NCBI GenBank assembly: GCA_945877815.1
Contig: CAMDWJ010000002.1
Location: 1 to 64,000 of the forward strand
DNA from: Caenispirillum bisanense
GTDB lineage: Bacteria; Pseudomonadota; Alphaproteobacteria; Rhodospirillales; UBA2165
DNA: 64,000 bases
Reading direction: 5' to 3'
Below are positions 17,701 to 25,698 of this stretch, piece after piece (the first letter of the stretch is position 1; each line of letters starts with the position of its first letter). The position numbers and the translations under genes are program-made. The notes beneath the pieces were generated by a model. That model was not told where the DNA came from. It saw only the letters and a list, made by a program, of their open reading frames with translations, and did no database searches.

Positions 17701-17756
17701 GTGACGCCCCGTTTTTGTTCGTTATGAAGATAACAGAAGAAGAGGAGGTTCTTTCC

Positions 17757-18779
17757 ATGGCACAAATCGTATTCGGCGTCGGTACGTCGCACAGCCCGCT
17801 CCTGGCCATCGAGCCGGATAAGTGGAGCCTCCGCGCGGAGGACGACAAAAAAAATCCGAAACATTTCTTTCGCGGCAAAACGCACACGTTCGACGAATTG
17901 GTGAAGCTGCGCAAAGACGAGAATCTGAAGAAGCAGGTCGCGCTCGACGTGATCACCGAACGCCACAACCGCAATCAGAAACATCTCGACAATCTCGGCC
18001 AGAAGATCAAGGACGCGAAGCTCGACGTTCTGGTGATCTTCGGCGATGATCAGCACGAGATCATCCTGCCCGACAATTCACCGGCCTTCATGGTCTTCAC
18101 CGGCGCGGACGTTCCCTTCATGCCGACGAGCGACGAACGCCTGGCCGAAATGACACCGGCCATCCGCTTGGCCGACTGGGCGCGCCATCCCGAAAAGCCG
18201 ATGATGCGGAAAGGCGATCCGGATCTTGCCCGCCATGTCGTCAGCTCGGTGGTCAAGGATGGCTTCGACGTCGCGACGTCGGATCGCGTTCTACCGAAGC
18301 CCGGCGGCGAGGACGGCATGGGACACGCCTACGGCTTCTATTACCACCGCCTGCTGGACGATCTGAAGGACGTCCCCAACATGAAGACGCTGCCGATCTT
18401 CATCAATTGCTTCTTCCCGCCCAACCAGCCGACCGCCAAGCGCGTCATCGAGTTCGGCCGCGCGGTCGGACGCGCCATCAAGTCATGGGACAAGAATCTC
18501 CGTGTCGGCATCGCGGCCTCGGGCGGGTTCAGCCATTTCGTCATCGACGAGGAACTCGATGCGCGCCTGATGGAAGCGATCAAGACGCGTGATACCCAGA
18601 CGCTGATCACGGAACCCGAGTCGAGCTATCAATCGGGCACCTCGGAGATCAAGAACTGGATCGCGACCATGGCCGCACTTGAAGGCACCGGGCTTGAGTT
18701 CGATCTGCTCGACTATATACCCTGCTATCGCTCCGAAGCCGGCACCGGCAATGCCATGGCCTTCGCCGTATGGAAATAA
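17757..18779 (+). CDS. LigB-type class III extradiol ring-cleavage dioxygenase (catalytic subunit)
   Basis: A 340-residue protein of the LigB superfamily, whose members cleave catecholic rings with non-heme Fe(II) and O2 in the cytoplasm. It starts at MAQIVFGVGTSHSPLL, where the early histidine fits a metal ligand; GDDQHEIILPDNSPAF and GGFSHFVIDEELD carry further conserved histidines. The ATG at 17757 has an excellent AGGAGG site. An FNR-like box precedes it. A small membrane protein and a convergent VOC protein follow, suggesting an aromatic-degradation context, but no LigA-like small subunit is seen next to it. The substrate is not deducible. Confidence 0.85.
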   Translation: MAQIVFGVGTSHSPLLAIEPDKWSLRAEDDKKNPKHFFRGKTHTFDELVKLRKDENLKKQVALDVITERHNRNQKHLDNLGQKIKDAKLDVLVIFGDDQHEIILPDNSPAFMVFTGADVPFMPTSDERLAEMTPAIRLADWARHPEKPMMRKGDPDLARHVVSSVVKDGFDVATSDRVLPKPGGEDGMGHAYGFYYHRLLDDLKDVPNMKTLPIFINCFFPPNQPTAKRVIEFGRAVGRAIKSWDKNLRVGIAASGGFSHFVIDEELDARLMEAIKTRDTQTLITEPESSYQSGTSEIKNWIATMAALEGTGLEFDLLDYIPCYRSEAGTGNAMAFAVWK

Positions 18780-18865
18780 GTGTTCTATCAACCAGTTGTT
18801 GCGGCGGCTGCGCCTATCTAGTTAAAACTGTTGACGCGGCCGCAGAGGATGGGAGACAAGACGTT

Positions 18866-19045
18866 ATGGCAAGTGCACCCGTCCGCCCCCGCAATATGCT
18901 TTATACGGCCATCGCCTTTGCCGCGCTTGGCGGTGTGATGGCCTATAACGGCTCGGAATTCAAATATACGCTGATCGGCTTCGTGCCCGCGGCCGCCTTC
19001 CTTGGCGTGTTCATCTGGGGTCTGATCACCGAAAAGCGGTTTTAG
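18866..19045 (+). CDS. Small two-segment membrane protein
   Basis: A 59-residue protein starting at ATG with GGGAGAC upstream. It has two hydrophobic segments (MLYTAIAFAALGGVMAY and LIGFVPAAAFLGVFIWGLI) joined by a short NGSEFKYT loop. No family is recognised. It follows the LigB gene by 86 bp on the same strand and may be co-transcribed with it. Confidence 0.55.
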   Translation: MASAPVRPRNMLYTAIAFAALGGVMAYNGSEFKYTLIGFVPAAAFLGVFIWGLITEKRF

Positions 19046-19054
19046 GTCCAGGCC

Positions 19055-19087
19055 GGCCTCATCCTTCGACAAGCTCAGGATGAGGCC
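19055..19087. repeat. Palindromic CTCATCCT/AGGATGAG dispersed repeat, possible bidirectional terminator
   Basis: GGCCTCATCCT and AGGATGAGGCC form a perfect 11-bp stem around a TCGACAAGCTC loop. It lies between two convergent genes, where it could terminate both. A degenerate copy is at 10414. Confidence 0.7.
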
Positions 19088-19092
19088 CTTTC

Positions 19093-19620
19093 CTATTCGG
19101 CCGGAACAGGCTCCATCGCCCCCTGGTTCGTCTTGGCCTTGAACTCTTCCAGCTTCACCTTCTCGGCTTCATCCAGCTCATAAAGTTTGGCACCGATATA
19201 CCAATTCTCGGGCTTCTGCTTCAGTTCCTTGCCGCTCGCCTTGTCCATGATGAAGGCAAGCTCGATGGTGGCGCCGTTCGGATCCTTGATGAACAGCCGC
19301 TTGAGATGATCGTCGCCGATATTCGCTTCACGGTACATGTAGTTCTTGGATTGGAGGAATTCGACCGTTTCGTCGTAGCCCTCGGCAAGGCTCGCCCAAT
19401 GATCGATGCGATTGAGCCGGCCGGGCGGCACGCCGTCGTTCTCGGCGATCTCGATCAGATGCAGAACCGGGTTGATGCCGTGATACATCCAATAGCCGGG
19501 CACGGGCAGGCGCGGCCGCGGTCCGACGCGAAGGCCGACGACGTCTTCGTAGAACTGTCGCGTTTCCTCGAGCTTGCAGGTCTCGATATTGACGTGGTGC
19601 AAACCGTGCGTTTTACGCAT
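19093..19620 (-). CDS. VOC superfamily (glyoxalase/extradiol dioxygenase-like) protein
   Basis: A 175-residue protein beginning MRKTHGLHHVNIETCKLEET, with the usual VOC metal-ligand histidine near residue 8, a second histidine in VLHLIEI, and a glutamate in NGATIELAFIMD. Two beta-alpha-beta-beta-beta modules fit glyoxalase I or type I extradiol enzymes. The start at 19620 is supported by GGGAGAGCAAGA. It is convergent with the LigB/small-membrane-protein pair. The shared chemistry (ring cleavage or rearrangement of oxygenated products) suggests a joint role but is inference. Confidence 0.8.
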   Translation of the reverse strand: MRKTHGLHHVNIETCKLEETRQFYEDVVGLRVGPRPRLPVPGYWMYHGINPVLHLIEIAENDGVPPGRLNRIDHWASLAEGYDETVEFLQSKNYMYREANIGDDHLKRLFIKDPNGATIELAFIMDKASGKELKQKPENWYIGAKLYELDEAEKVKLEEFKAKTNQGAMEPVPAE

Positions 19621-19683
19621 TCTTGCTCTCCCATCTCCGCCTCGGGCCGTTACGGGCCACATCGAGCGGCAGTATAATCCCCT

Positions 19684-19783
19684 AATTCTTCTTTTCCCAA
19701 GCGCCGCGCTCGTTCTGCTGCCAATTGGTCAGCCTGTGGCCGCCTTCGCACAGTTTCTTTCAGCGTTCGCGGGCGGCCGGGAC
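19684..19783 (-). pseudogene. Decayed duplicate of the holC 3' end
   Basis: Reading the minus strand gives AARER, stop, KKLCEGGHRLTNWQQNERGAWEKKN and a stop. The intact holC at 22809 ends AARERWKKLREGGHTLTYWQQ then NERGAWEKKAS. About 100 bp match at high identity; the TGG tryptophan codon has become TGA. This remnant and the intact copy are direct repeats about 3.1 kb apart and enclose the winged-helix gene, purE, purK and sbtA. Confidence 0.8.
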
Positions 19784-19807
19784 CTCTATTTTGCTTAGGC
19801 CGTCGTC

Positions 19808-20083
19808 CTATCGCCCGCGCACCATTTTAACGAGATCGCGGATCGCGCGGTGCCGTTCGATGGGGTGCCGCAGCGAAAGGTCAGGATGTATCTCGTAACG
19901 ATTTTCCCGGCCCTCGCGCATTCGACTGATGAAGCCGTCTGTCTCCAATTCCGAAACAATTCGCTGCACCGCCCGCTCGGTGATTCCGACCCGTTCGGCG
20001 ATATCGCGAATGCGCGCGTCGGCATCGTCGGCGATGCATAGCAGCACGTGCGCGTGATTGGTCAGAAAAGTCCAATTCGCCAT
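19808..20083 (-). CDS. Winged helix-turn-helix transcriptional regulator (MarR/ArsR-like)
   Basis: A 91-residue single-domain DNA-binding protein: NHAHVLLCIADDADARIRDI, AERVGITERAVQRIVSEL (recognition helix) and a wing GFISRMREGRENRYEIHPD. The start is set at 20083 by a GGAGGA site seven bases upstream; an upstream in-frame ATG is less likely. It is divergent from purE over about 100 bp, so it may regulate purEK-sbtA or itself. No effector domain is present. It lies inside the segment bounded by holC-3' repeats. Confidence 0.75.
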   Translation of the reverse strand: MANWTFLTNHAHVLLCIADDADARIRDIAERVGITERAVQRIVSELETDGFISRMREGRENRYEIHPDLSLRHPIERHRAIRDLVKMVRGR

Positions 20084-20187
20084 CGGATCGTCCTCCATAT
20101 TTCTTCTTGCATATTTACCCGCCATAGAATACACGAATTACATTTCCGGTATCCAGCATCATATATCACTGCTTGGTGGAGAACGCT

Positions 20188-20685
20188 ATGTCCGATCAAT
20201 CCCAGCCTGCCGCCCGCGTCGCTGTCATCATGGGAAGCCGCAGCGATTGGGACACGATGCGTCATGCCTCCGACATCCTGACGGAAATGGAAATTGCGCA
20301 TGAGACGAAGATCGTCTCGGCACATCGCACCCCCGACCTGCTGTTCGAATACGTGGGCAATGCAGAGGCGCGCGGGTTGCGCGTCATCATCGCCGGGGCA
20401 GGCGGCGCCGCCCACCTGCCCGGAATGGCCGCCGCTAAAACGACCCTGCCCGTTCTAGGTGTTCCGGTGCAATCTCGCGCGCTCAGCGGTCTCGACTCTC
20501 TCTTGTCGATCGTCCAAATGCCAAAGGGCGTTCCCGTCGCCACCTTTGCGATCGGCGAAAGCGGCGCGGCCAATGCCGCCCTCTTCGCCGCTGCCATCTT
20601 GGCGGGTGAGGATCCATCTGTCGCCGCCGCCCTGAAACGCTTCCGCCAGGCCCAGACGGCGCGGGTCCTGGAGGACGAACTGTGA
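20188..20685 (+). CDS. purE: N5-carboxyaminoimidazole ribonucleotide mutase
   Basis: PurE (class I) converts N5-CAIR to CAIR in purine synthesis. The 165-residue protein has the class I signatures [34 protein letters not shown] and LPVLGVPVQ. The ATG at 20188 has GGTGGAGA upstream. Its last codons overlap the purK start as GTGA, so the two are translationally coupled. The presence of PurK confirms the bicarbonate-dependent two-step route. Confidence 0.96.
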   Translation: MSDQSQPAARVAVIMGSRSDWDTMRHASDILTEMEIAHETKIVSAHRTPDLLFEYVGNAEARGLRVIIAGAGGAAHLPGMAAAKTTLPVLGVPVQSRALSGLDSLLSIVQMPKGVPVATFAIGESGAANAALFAAAILAGEDPSVAAALKRFRQAQTARVLEDEL

Positions 20686-21800
20686 CGCTCTACCCGGGCG
20701 CGACCATCGGCATTCTGGGCGATGGACAATTGGCCCGGATGATGGCGTCGGACGCACGCCGCATGGGCTACGAGGTCGCCGTCTTTGGCCCGACACCGGA
20801 CGGCCCCGGAGGACAATTCGCCAGTTCGTTTTTCGTCGGCGGTTTGGAGGACGTCGAGGCGGCTTCGGCTTTCGCCAAGACGTGCGACGTCGTAACGCTG
20901 GATACTGAGCACGTTTCAGCCGATGTCATGCGTGCCGTCGAACAGGTTTGTCCGCTCCGTCCCTCGGCATCGATCCTGTGCATTATTCAAGACCGCCTCA
21001 ATCAGAAGCGATTTCTCGAACGTAACGGACTCCCTCAGGCAGACTTCGTCGCGATCGATCCCGCCGCCCCTCTCAAAGGCACCGAAGCGCTGCGCTTTCC
21101 GGCCATCGTGAAGACGCGGACACACGGCTACGACGGCAAAGGTCAGGTCCGCGTCGCGACGCAAGCCGAGGTCGTGGAAGCGGTGCGGGCGATCGAAAAC
21201 CGCCCCTGCATCATCGAAACATCTATTTCTTTCGACCGCGAAATTTCGGTCGTCCTGGCGCGCGACAAGTCAGGAACGATCCGCTTCTATCCAATCGCCG
21301 AGAACGGCCATCGCAACCACATCCTTCATCTTACATGTGTCCCTGCGCGCATCGACGCAGCCACTGCGAGACACGCCGAACAGATTGCGGCATCCATCGC
21401 GGAAGCACTCGACTATGTGGGGGTCATGGCGGTCGAAATGTTCGCGATGTCGGACGGTTCGCTTTTGGTCAACGAGATCGCGCCAAGGGTTCACAACAGC
21501 GGGCATTTCACCCTGGGCGCCTGCGTCACATCCCAATTCGAGCAGCACCTGCGCGCCATATGCGGATTACCGCTCGGCGACACGACGCTTCTGCATCCGG
21601 TCGTGATGATTAACCTGCTTGGCGAAGACTGGCTCGACGATCCGGGTACCGTTGAGCGTGCCGCATCCCTCCCCAACGTAAAACTCCATCTCTATGGAAA
21701 ACGGCCGGCAAAAAGAGGCCGGAAAATGGGACACGCGCTGATATTCGACAGCGACCTGAATAGCGCGCTGCGAACCGCGGATAGTTTGGTCCGCCGCTAA
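20682..21800 (+). CDS. purK: 5-(carboxyamino)imidazole ribonucleotide synthase
   Basis: PurK uses ATP and bicarbonate to carboxylate AIR to N5-CAIR, the substrate of PurE. The 372-residue ATP-grasp protein begins at GTG with the typical [20 protein letters not shown]. Other blocks are [15 protein letters not shown] (ATP-binding loop), [11 protein letters not shown]-like [12 protein letters not shown], and [18 protein letters not shown] near the catalytic site. It is followed after 34 bp by a bicarbonate-transporter-like gene. Confidence 0.96.
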   Translation: MTLYPGATIGILGDGQLARMMASDARRMGYEVAVFGPTPDGPGGQFASSFFVGGLEDVEAASAFAKTCDVVTLDTEHVSADVMRAVEQVCPLRPSASILCIIQDRLNQKRFLERNGLPQADFVAIDPAAPLKGTEALRFPAIVKTRTHGYDGKGQVRVATQAEVVEAVRAIENRPCIIETSISFDREISVVLARDKSGTIRFYPIAENGHRNHILHLTCVPARIDAATARHAEQIAASIAEALDYVGVMAVEMFAMSDGSLLVNEIAPRVHNSGHFTLGACVTSQFEQHLRAICGLPLGDTTLLHPVVMINLLGEDWLDDPGTVERAASLPNVKLHLYGKRPAKRGRKMGHALIFDSDLNSALRTADSLVRR

Positions 21801-21834
21801 TTTTTCCGGGTCCAACGTATTTGGAGACACACGG

Positions 21835-22812
21835 ATGGTCGTGGCACTTGAGATCGCACGCGACAATCTCATATCCCCCATAGTTTTGTTTTTTCTGCTC
21901 GGCGTGTTTGCCGCTGCTCTGAAATCCGATCTTGCCATCCCGGAGCCAATCTCGAAGGCGATCTCGCTCTACCTTGTGGCGGCGATCGGATTCAACGGCG
22001 GCGTCGAGCTGTCGCACGTGGGGCTCGGGACTTCGATCCTATTGGCGATCTTCTGCGCGATCGCGCTCAGCTTCGGACTGCCCGTCGTCGCTTACGCCCT
22101 CGCCCGCCGCTTTACCGGCCTAGATCGGATCAATGCCGCCGCGACGGCCGCCCATTATGGGTCGGTCAGCGTCGTAACCTTCGTCGCCGCAGCTGCGTTT
22201 CTGACCGCTAACGGGCATTCGTACGAAGGATTCCTGGTCGGACTTCTGGCCGCCATGGAAACACCGGCAATATTGTCGGGGCTACTGCTCGCAGGCAAAA
22301 CCGGCAATTCGGGAGGCAACAAATTTAGGCGCACGGCCAGAGAGGTATTATTGTCCGGCAGCATCGTCTTGATCCTTGGCGCCTTTGCGATCGGCTTCAC
22401 CACGGGTGACAAAGGTCTCGCCGTCATGGCGCCTCTGTTAAAGGATCCCTACAAGGCGATCCTTGCGATCTTCCTGCTCGATATGGGGCTGCTGGTCGGA
22501 GCGAGGATACGTGATTTTCTGAAGATGGGACCCGCTTTGCTGGCTTTCGGCATCTACATGCCGCTCATCGGCGGCACCATCGGACTGGCCGTCGCTTACA
22601 TGTTGGGGCTGTCGCTCGGAGGTTCGACGTTGTTTGCCGTGTTGGCTGCGAGCGCCTCCTACATCGTCGTGCCAGCCGCCATGCGTGAAGCGCTCCCGCA
22701 GGCAAATCCGGCGATCTACGTCACCTTGTCCTTGAGCGTCACGTTCCCTTTTAACCTGCTGATCGGCATACCGATCTATTATGCGCTCGCGCGCCTAACG
22801 ATCGGCAGTTAA
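21835..22812 (+). CDS. SbtA-like sodium-dependent bicarbonate transport family permease
   Basis: A 325-residue membrane protein with about ten hydrophobic segments, matching the SbtA family (PF05982): LISPIVLFFLLGVFAAALKS at the N-terminus, AIGFNGGVEL, AHYGSVSVVTFVAA and MPLIGGTIGLAVAY. Cyanobacterial SbtA is a high-affinity Na+/HCO3- symporter. Here it directly follows purK, whose enzyme consumes bicarbonate, so supply of HCO3- is an attractive but unproven role. No SbtB-like PII partner gene is adjacent. Its stop codon overlaps the convergent holC stop. Confidence 0.85.
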   Translation: MVVALEIARDNLISPIVLFFLLGVFAAALKSDLAIPEPISKAISLYLVAAIGFNGGVELSHVGLGTSILLAIFCAIALSFGLPVVAYALARRFTGLDRINAAATAAHYGSVSVVTFVAAAAFLTANGHSYEGFLVGLLAAMETPAILSGLLLAGKTGNSGGNKFRRTAREVLLSGSIVLILGAFAIGFTTGDKGLAVMAPLLKDPYKAILAIFLLDMGLLVGARIRDFLKMGPALLAFGIYMPLIGGTIGLAVAYMLGLSLGGSTLFAVLAASASYIVVPAAMREALPQANPAIYVTLSLSVTFPFNLLIGIPIYYALARLTIGS

Positions 22813-23273
22813 CTCGCCTTCTTCTCCCAAGCCCCGCGCTCGTTCTGCTGCCAATAGGTCAGCGTATGGCCGCCTTCGCGCAGTTTCTTCCAGCGTTCGC
22901 GCGCGGCCGCCAGCGCCGCATCGTCGTTGCCGTCGAACAAATCGAAGCAACGCTCAAAGGGGGCGGGATCGGCCTCGGCCCCATCGGTCAGGAACAGGAA
23001 ATTGGCGCTGTTGGCATTGTCGGCCACATTGTTGGTAACGTCGGCGGTAAGCCAGACCGGCTGATCCTCGGGCCTTCCGTCCTTGGCGTTGCCATGCGGC
23101 AGCCACGAGGCAGGATCGAAGGTCCACAGCATGGCGGTCAGGTTTTCAACGCGCTCGTCCGAGCCCGCCACGACCAGCGCGCGCTTGCCCTGATCCAGCG
23201 TGCGCAGCAACAGGCGCGGCAACACCGCATCGAGCGAGGATTTTTGAAGATGATAGAACGCTATTTCCGCCAC
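22809..23273 (-). CDS. holC: DNA polymerase III subunit chi
   Basis: A 154-residue protein starting at GTG (VAEIAFYHLQKSSLDAVLPR), with the HolC fold pattern: LLRTLDQGKRALVVAGSDER, LNxxLW-like NLTAMLWTFDPASWLPHG and NFLFLTDGAEADPAPFERCFDLFDG. HolC links the clamp-loader complex to SSB. In many proteobacteria holC directly follows pepA; here pepA is on the same strand but about 2.4 kb upstream, separated by two plus-strand genes. A decayed copy of its 3' end lies at 19684-19783. Confidence 0.92.
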   Translation of the reverse strand: MAEIAFYHLQKSSLDAVLPRLLLRTLDQGKRALVVAGSDERVENLTAMLWTFDPASWLPHGNAKDGRPEDQPVWLTADVTNNVADNANSANFLFLTDGAEADPAPFERCFDLFDGNDDAALAAARERWKKLREGGHTLTYWQQNERGAWEKKAS

Positions 23274-23332
23274 AATCGGACTGTAGAGAGGTGGTTCTAT
23301 AGTGTCAAAAGTGCACCCCGCCGGAGATGAAG

Positions 23333-24034
23333 ATGAAACGCGCCCTGCTCCTGCCCGCCGCACTCGCGGCCCTGGCCCTGGCGTCCACCGCCTTCGCCGC
23401 CGATGCCCCTACTCCGCGCAGTATTTCCGTTCAGGGCAACGGCAGCATGACGGCGATCCCCGACATGGCCATTGCGCGCTCGGGAATCGAGAGCCGGGGT
23501 GCGACGCCCGAGGAAGCCCTCGCCGCCAATACCAAGGTCATGAATGCCGTGATGGCGGCGATCAAACGCCACGGCATCGCCGAGCGCGATTTCGAGACAT
23601 CGTCATTCGCCGTCAACCCGGTCTATGGCCAGGCGACGCCACGCGGCGTCATGATAATCGAAGGCTATCAAGTGACGAACCAGGTCAGCGTGCGCTTGCG
23701 CGATATCGCCAAGCTCGGAGGATTGCTGTCGTCGCTGGTCGAGGCCGGCGCCAACCGACTGAATGGCGTGTCGTTCGATATCGCCGAACCCGCGCCTCTC
23801 ATGGACGAAGCACGCAAAGCCGCCCTCGCCGATGCGCGCAAACGCGCCGATCTCTATGCCACGGCGGCCGGCGTGAAGGTTGCGCGCGTCCTGTCGATTT
23901 CGGAGGGCGGCAGCATGCAGGCCCCTCAACCGATGATATTGCGCGCGATGAAGGCAGGCGGCGAAGCCGTGCCGATCGCGGCCGGCGAGCAGGCGATCAA
24001 CGCCAGCGTCAGCGTCGTTTACGAGATCGAATAA
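23333..24034 (+). CDS. SIMPL domain-containing (DUF541) periplasmic protein
   Basis: A 233-residue exported protein with a signal peptide (LLLPAALAALALASTAFA, about residues 4-21). The SIMPL/DUF541 domain follows: SVQGNGSMTAIPDMAIARSGI, NTKVMNAVMAAIKRHGI and a C-terminal VSVVYEIE strand. Family members include the outer-membrane protein BP26 of Brucella; no enzymatic role is known. The ATG at 23333 is six bases after GGAG and is preferred over the ATG at 23327, which abuts it. It lies between holC and phoD and is divergent from holC. Confidence 0.88.
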   Translation: MKRALLLPAALAALALASTAFAADAPTPRSISVQGNGSMTAIPDMAIARSGIESRGATPEEALAANTKVMNAVMAAIKRHGIAERDFETSSFAVNPVYGQATPRGVMIIEGYQVTNQVSVRLRDIAKLGGLLSSLVEAGANRLNGVSFDIAEPAPLMDEARKAALADARKRADLYATAAGVKVARVLSISEGGSMQAPQPMILRAMKAGGEAVPIAAGEQAINASVSVVYEIE

Positions 24035-24101
24035 TCGACCCGGTTTCCGACGAGGGTTCACACAGCTATCATCTAGGTGCATTAACGTTCCTTAGATTGA
24101 G

Positions 24102-25694
24102 ATGGACAGACGCACTTTCCTTCATCTGACCGGAACAACCGCGCTTGTCACGCTTGCCGCGCCCGCGCTGGTCGGCTGCGCCGGCGCGGACCGCCCGGCG
24201 TGGACCAAAGGCGATCCCTTTGCGCTCGGGGTGGCGGCCGGCGATCCGACGCCGGATGGATTCGTGTTATGGACGCGCCTGGCACCCGATCCCTTGTCCG
24301 CCGATCCCGCGACGCCCGGGGGCTTAAGCGTCGGCAATATCGGCATCGGTTACGAGATCGCAACCGATCCTGCCTTGCGCGATATCGTTCGGCGCGGCTC
24401 GGCGATCGCCGAGGCGGCCCATGCGCATTCCGTTCATCTCGAAGTGAGCGGCCTCGCCCCCGGACGACCCTATTGGTATCGCTTCACCAGCGGCAACGCG
24501 CAGAGCCGGATCGGGCGCGCGATGACCCTGCCCGCATTGGGCGCCCGCGTCGATAAACTGCGCTTCGCCTTCGTCTCCTGCGCCAATTACGAGATCGGTT
24601 ATTTCTCGGCCTATCGTCATCTTGCCGACGAGCAACCCGATCTGGTCCTGTTCCTAGGTGACTACATCTACGAATACATGGAACGGCGGCGGCCCACGGT
24701 GCGGATGCACAGCGACGGCGTCGAAGCCACGACTTTGCCAACCTACCGCAACCGTTATGCGCAATACCGCCTCGATCCCGATCTGCAGCGCCTGCATGCC
24801 GTCGCGCCGATGCTGGTTACATGGGACGATCACGAGGTCGATAACGATTACGTCGGCGAATGGTCTATGCGGTTCATCGATCCGGCGGTGTTCCTGAAAC
24901 GCCGCGCTGTGGCCTATCAGGCGTTTTACGAACATATGCCGCTGCGGCCCGATCGCTATCGGTCAGGACCGACCGGCCCCGCGATCCGGCTGCATGACCG
25001 CTTCGCCTTTGGCGACCTCGTCGAATTCGCGGTGCTGGATCCGCGCCAATATCGTTCGCGCCAAGCCTGCCCGATTCCGCCCAATCGCGGCGGCGGACAT
25101 CTGGAAACGATCGCAAGCTGTCCGGAATTGATCGAGCCCGCGCGCTCCTTCCTTGGAGCGGCGCAGGAAGGCTGGCTGATGGACGGGTTCACACGCTCGC
25201 CCGCGCGCTGGAACGTGATCGCGCAAAGTACGCTCATGGCGCAATGGCGCCAGCGCATGGAAAACAAAGAAATCAGCTTCTGGACGGAGGATTGGAACGG
25301 GTATGAACCGAGCCGCACGCGGCTGCTGCATCACCTGCATGATGCCCGCGTGACCAATCCTGTGGTGATCGGCGGAGATATCCACTCGTTCTGGGCCAAC
25401 GACCTCAAACTCGATTTCAACGATCCGAAGTCACCCACAATCGCGACCGAGTTCGTCGGTAGTTCGATCACGTCCTTCGGTCCGCCGCACGAACAGTTCC
25501 TGACCTACCTGCCCGACAATCCGCATGTGCGCTTTTTCGAGGCCCGCCATCGCGGCTATGTCGCGGTCGATCTCACGCGCCAAAGCATGACGACGCAGTT
25601 CCGCAACGTCTCGGATGTCAGGCTACTCGACGCGGGCATCTCGACCTTGAAAAATTTCACAGTCGAGCATGGCCGCGCGGGCGTGCAAATCTAA
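24102..25694 (+). CDS. PhoD-like alkaline phosphatase/phosphodiesterase, Tat-type lipoprotein
   Basis: A 530-residue PhoD-family enzyme. The N-terminus MDRRTFLHLTGTTALVTLAA carries a twin-arginine motif, and LVGC at about residue 25 is a possible lipobox, so the enzyme may be folded before export and lipid-anchored. An N-terminal beta domain (GDPTPDGFVLWTRL) is followed by the metallophosphatase core: SCANYEIGYFSAYRHL, LFLGDYIYEY, TWDDHEVDNDY and VIGGDIHSFWAND. PhoD enzymes use Ca2+ and Fe3+ to hydrolyse phosphomono- and diesters. No Pho box was identified upstream. Confidence 0.92.
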   Translation: MDRRTFLHLTGTTALVTLAAPALVGCAGADRPAWTKGDPFALGVAAGDPTPDGFVLWTRLAPDPLSADPATPGGLSVGNIGIGYEIATDPALRDIVRRGSAIAEAAHAHSVHLEVSGLAPGRPYWYRFTSGNAQSRIGRAMTLPALGARVDKLRFAFVSCANYEIGYFSAYRHLADEQPDLVLFLGDYIYEYMERRRPTVRMHSDGVEATTLPTYRNRYAQYRLDPDLQRLHAVAPMLVTWDDHEVDNDYVGEWSMRFIDPAVFLKRRAVAYQAFYEHMPLRPDRYRSGPTGPAIRLHDRFAFGDLVEFAVLDPRQYRSRQACPIPPNRGGGHLETIASCPELIEPARSFLGAAQEGWLMDGFTRSPARWNVIAQSTLMAQWRQRMENKEISFWTEDWNGYEPSRTRLLHHLHDARVTNPVVIGGDIHSFWANDLKLDFNDPKSPTIATEFVGSSITSFGPPHEQFLTYLPDNPHVRFFEARHRGYVAVDLTRQSMTTQFRNVSDVRLLDAGISTLKNFTVEHGRAGVQI

Positions 25695-25698
25695 TCGG

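Noticed and set aside
23327-23332. Earlier ATG for the SIMPL gene
   Set aside because: It touches the GGAG sequence, leaving no spacing; the ATG at 23333 has proper spacing.
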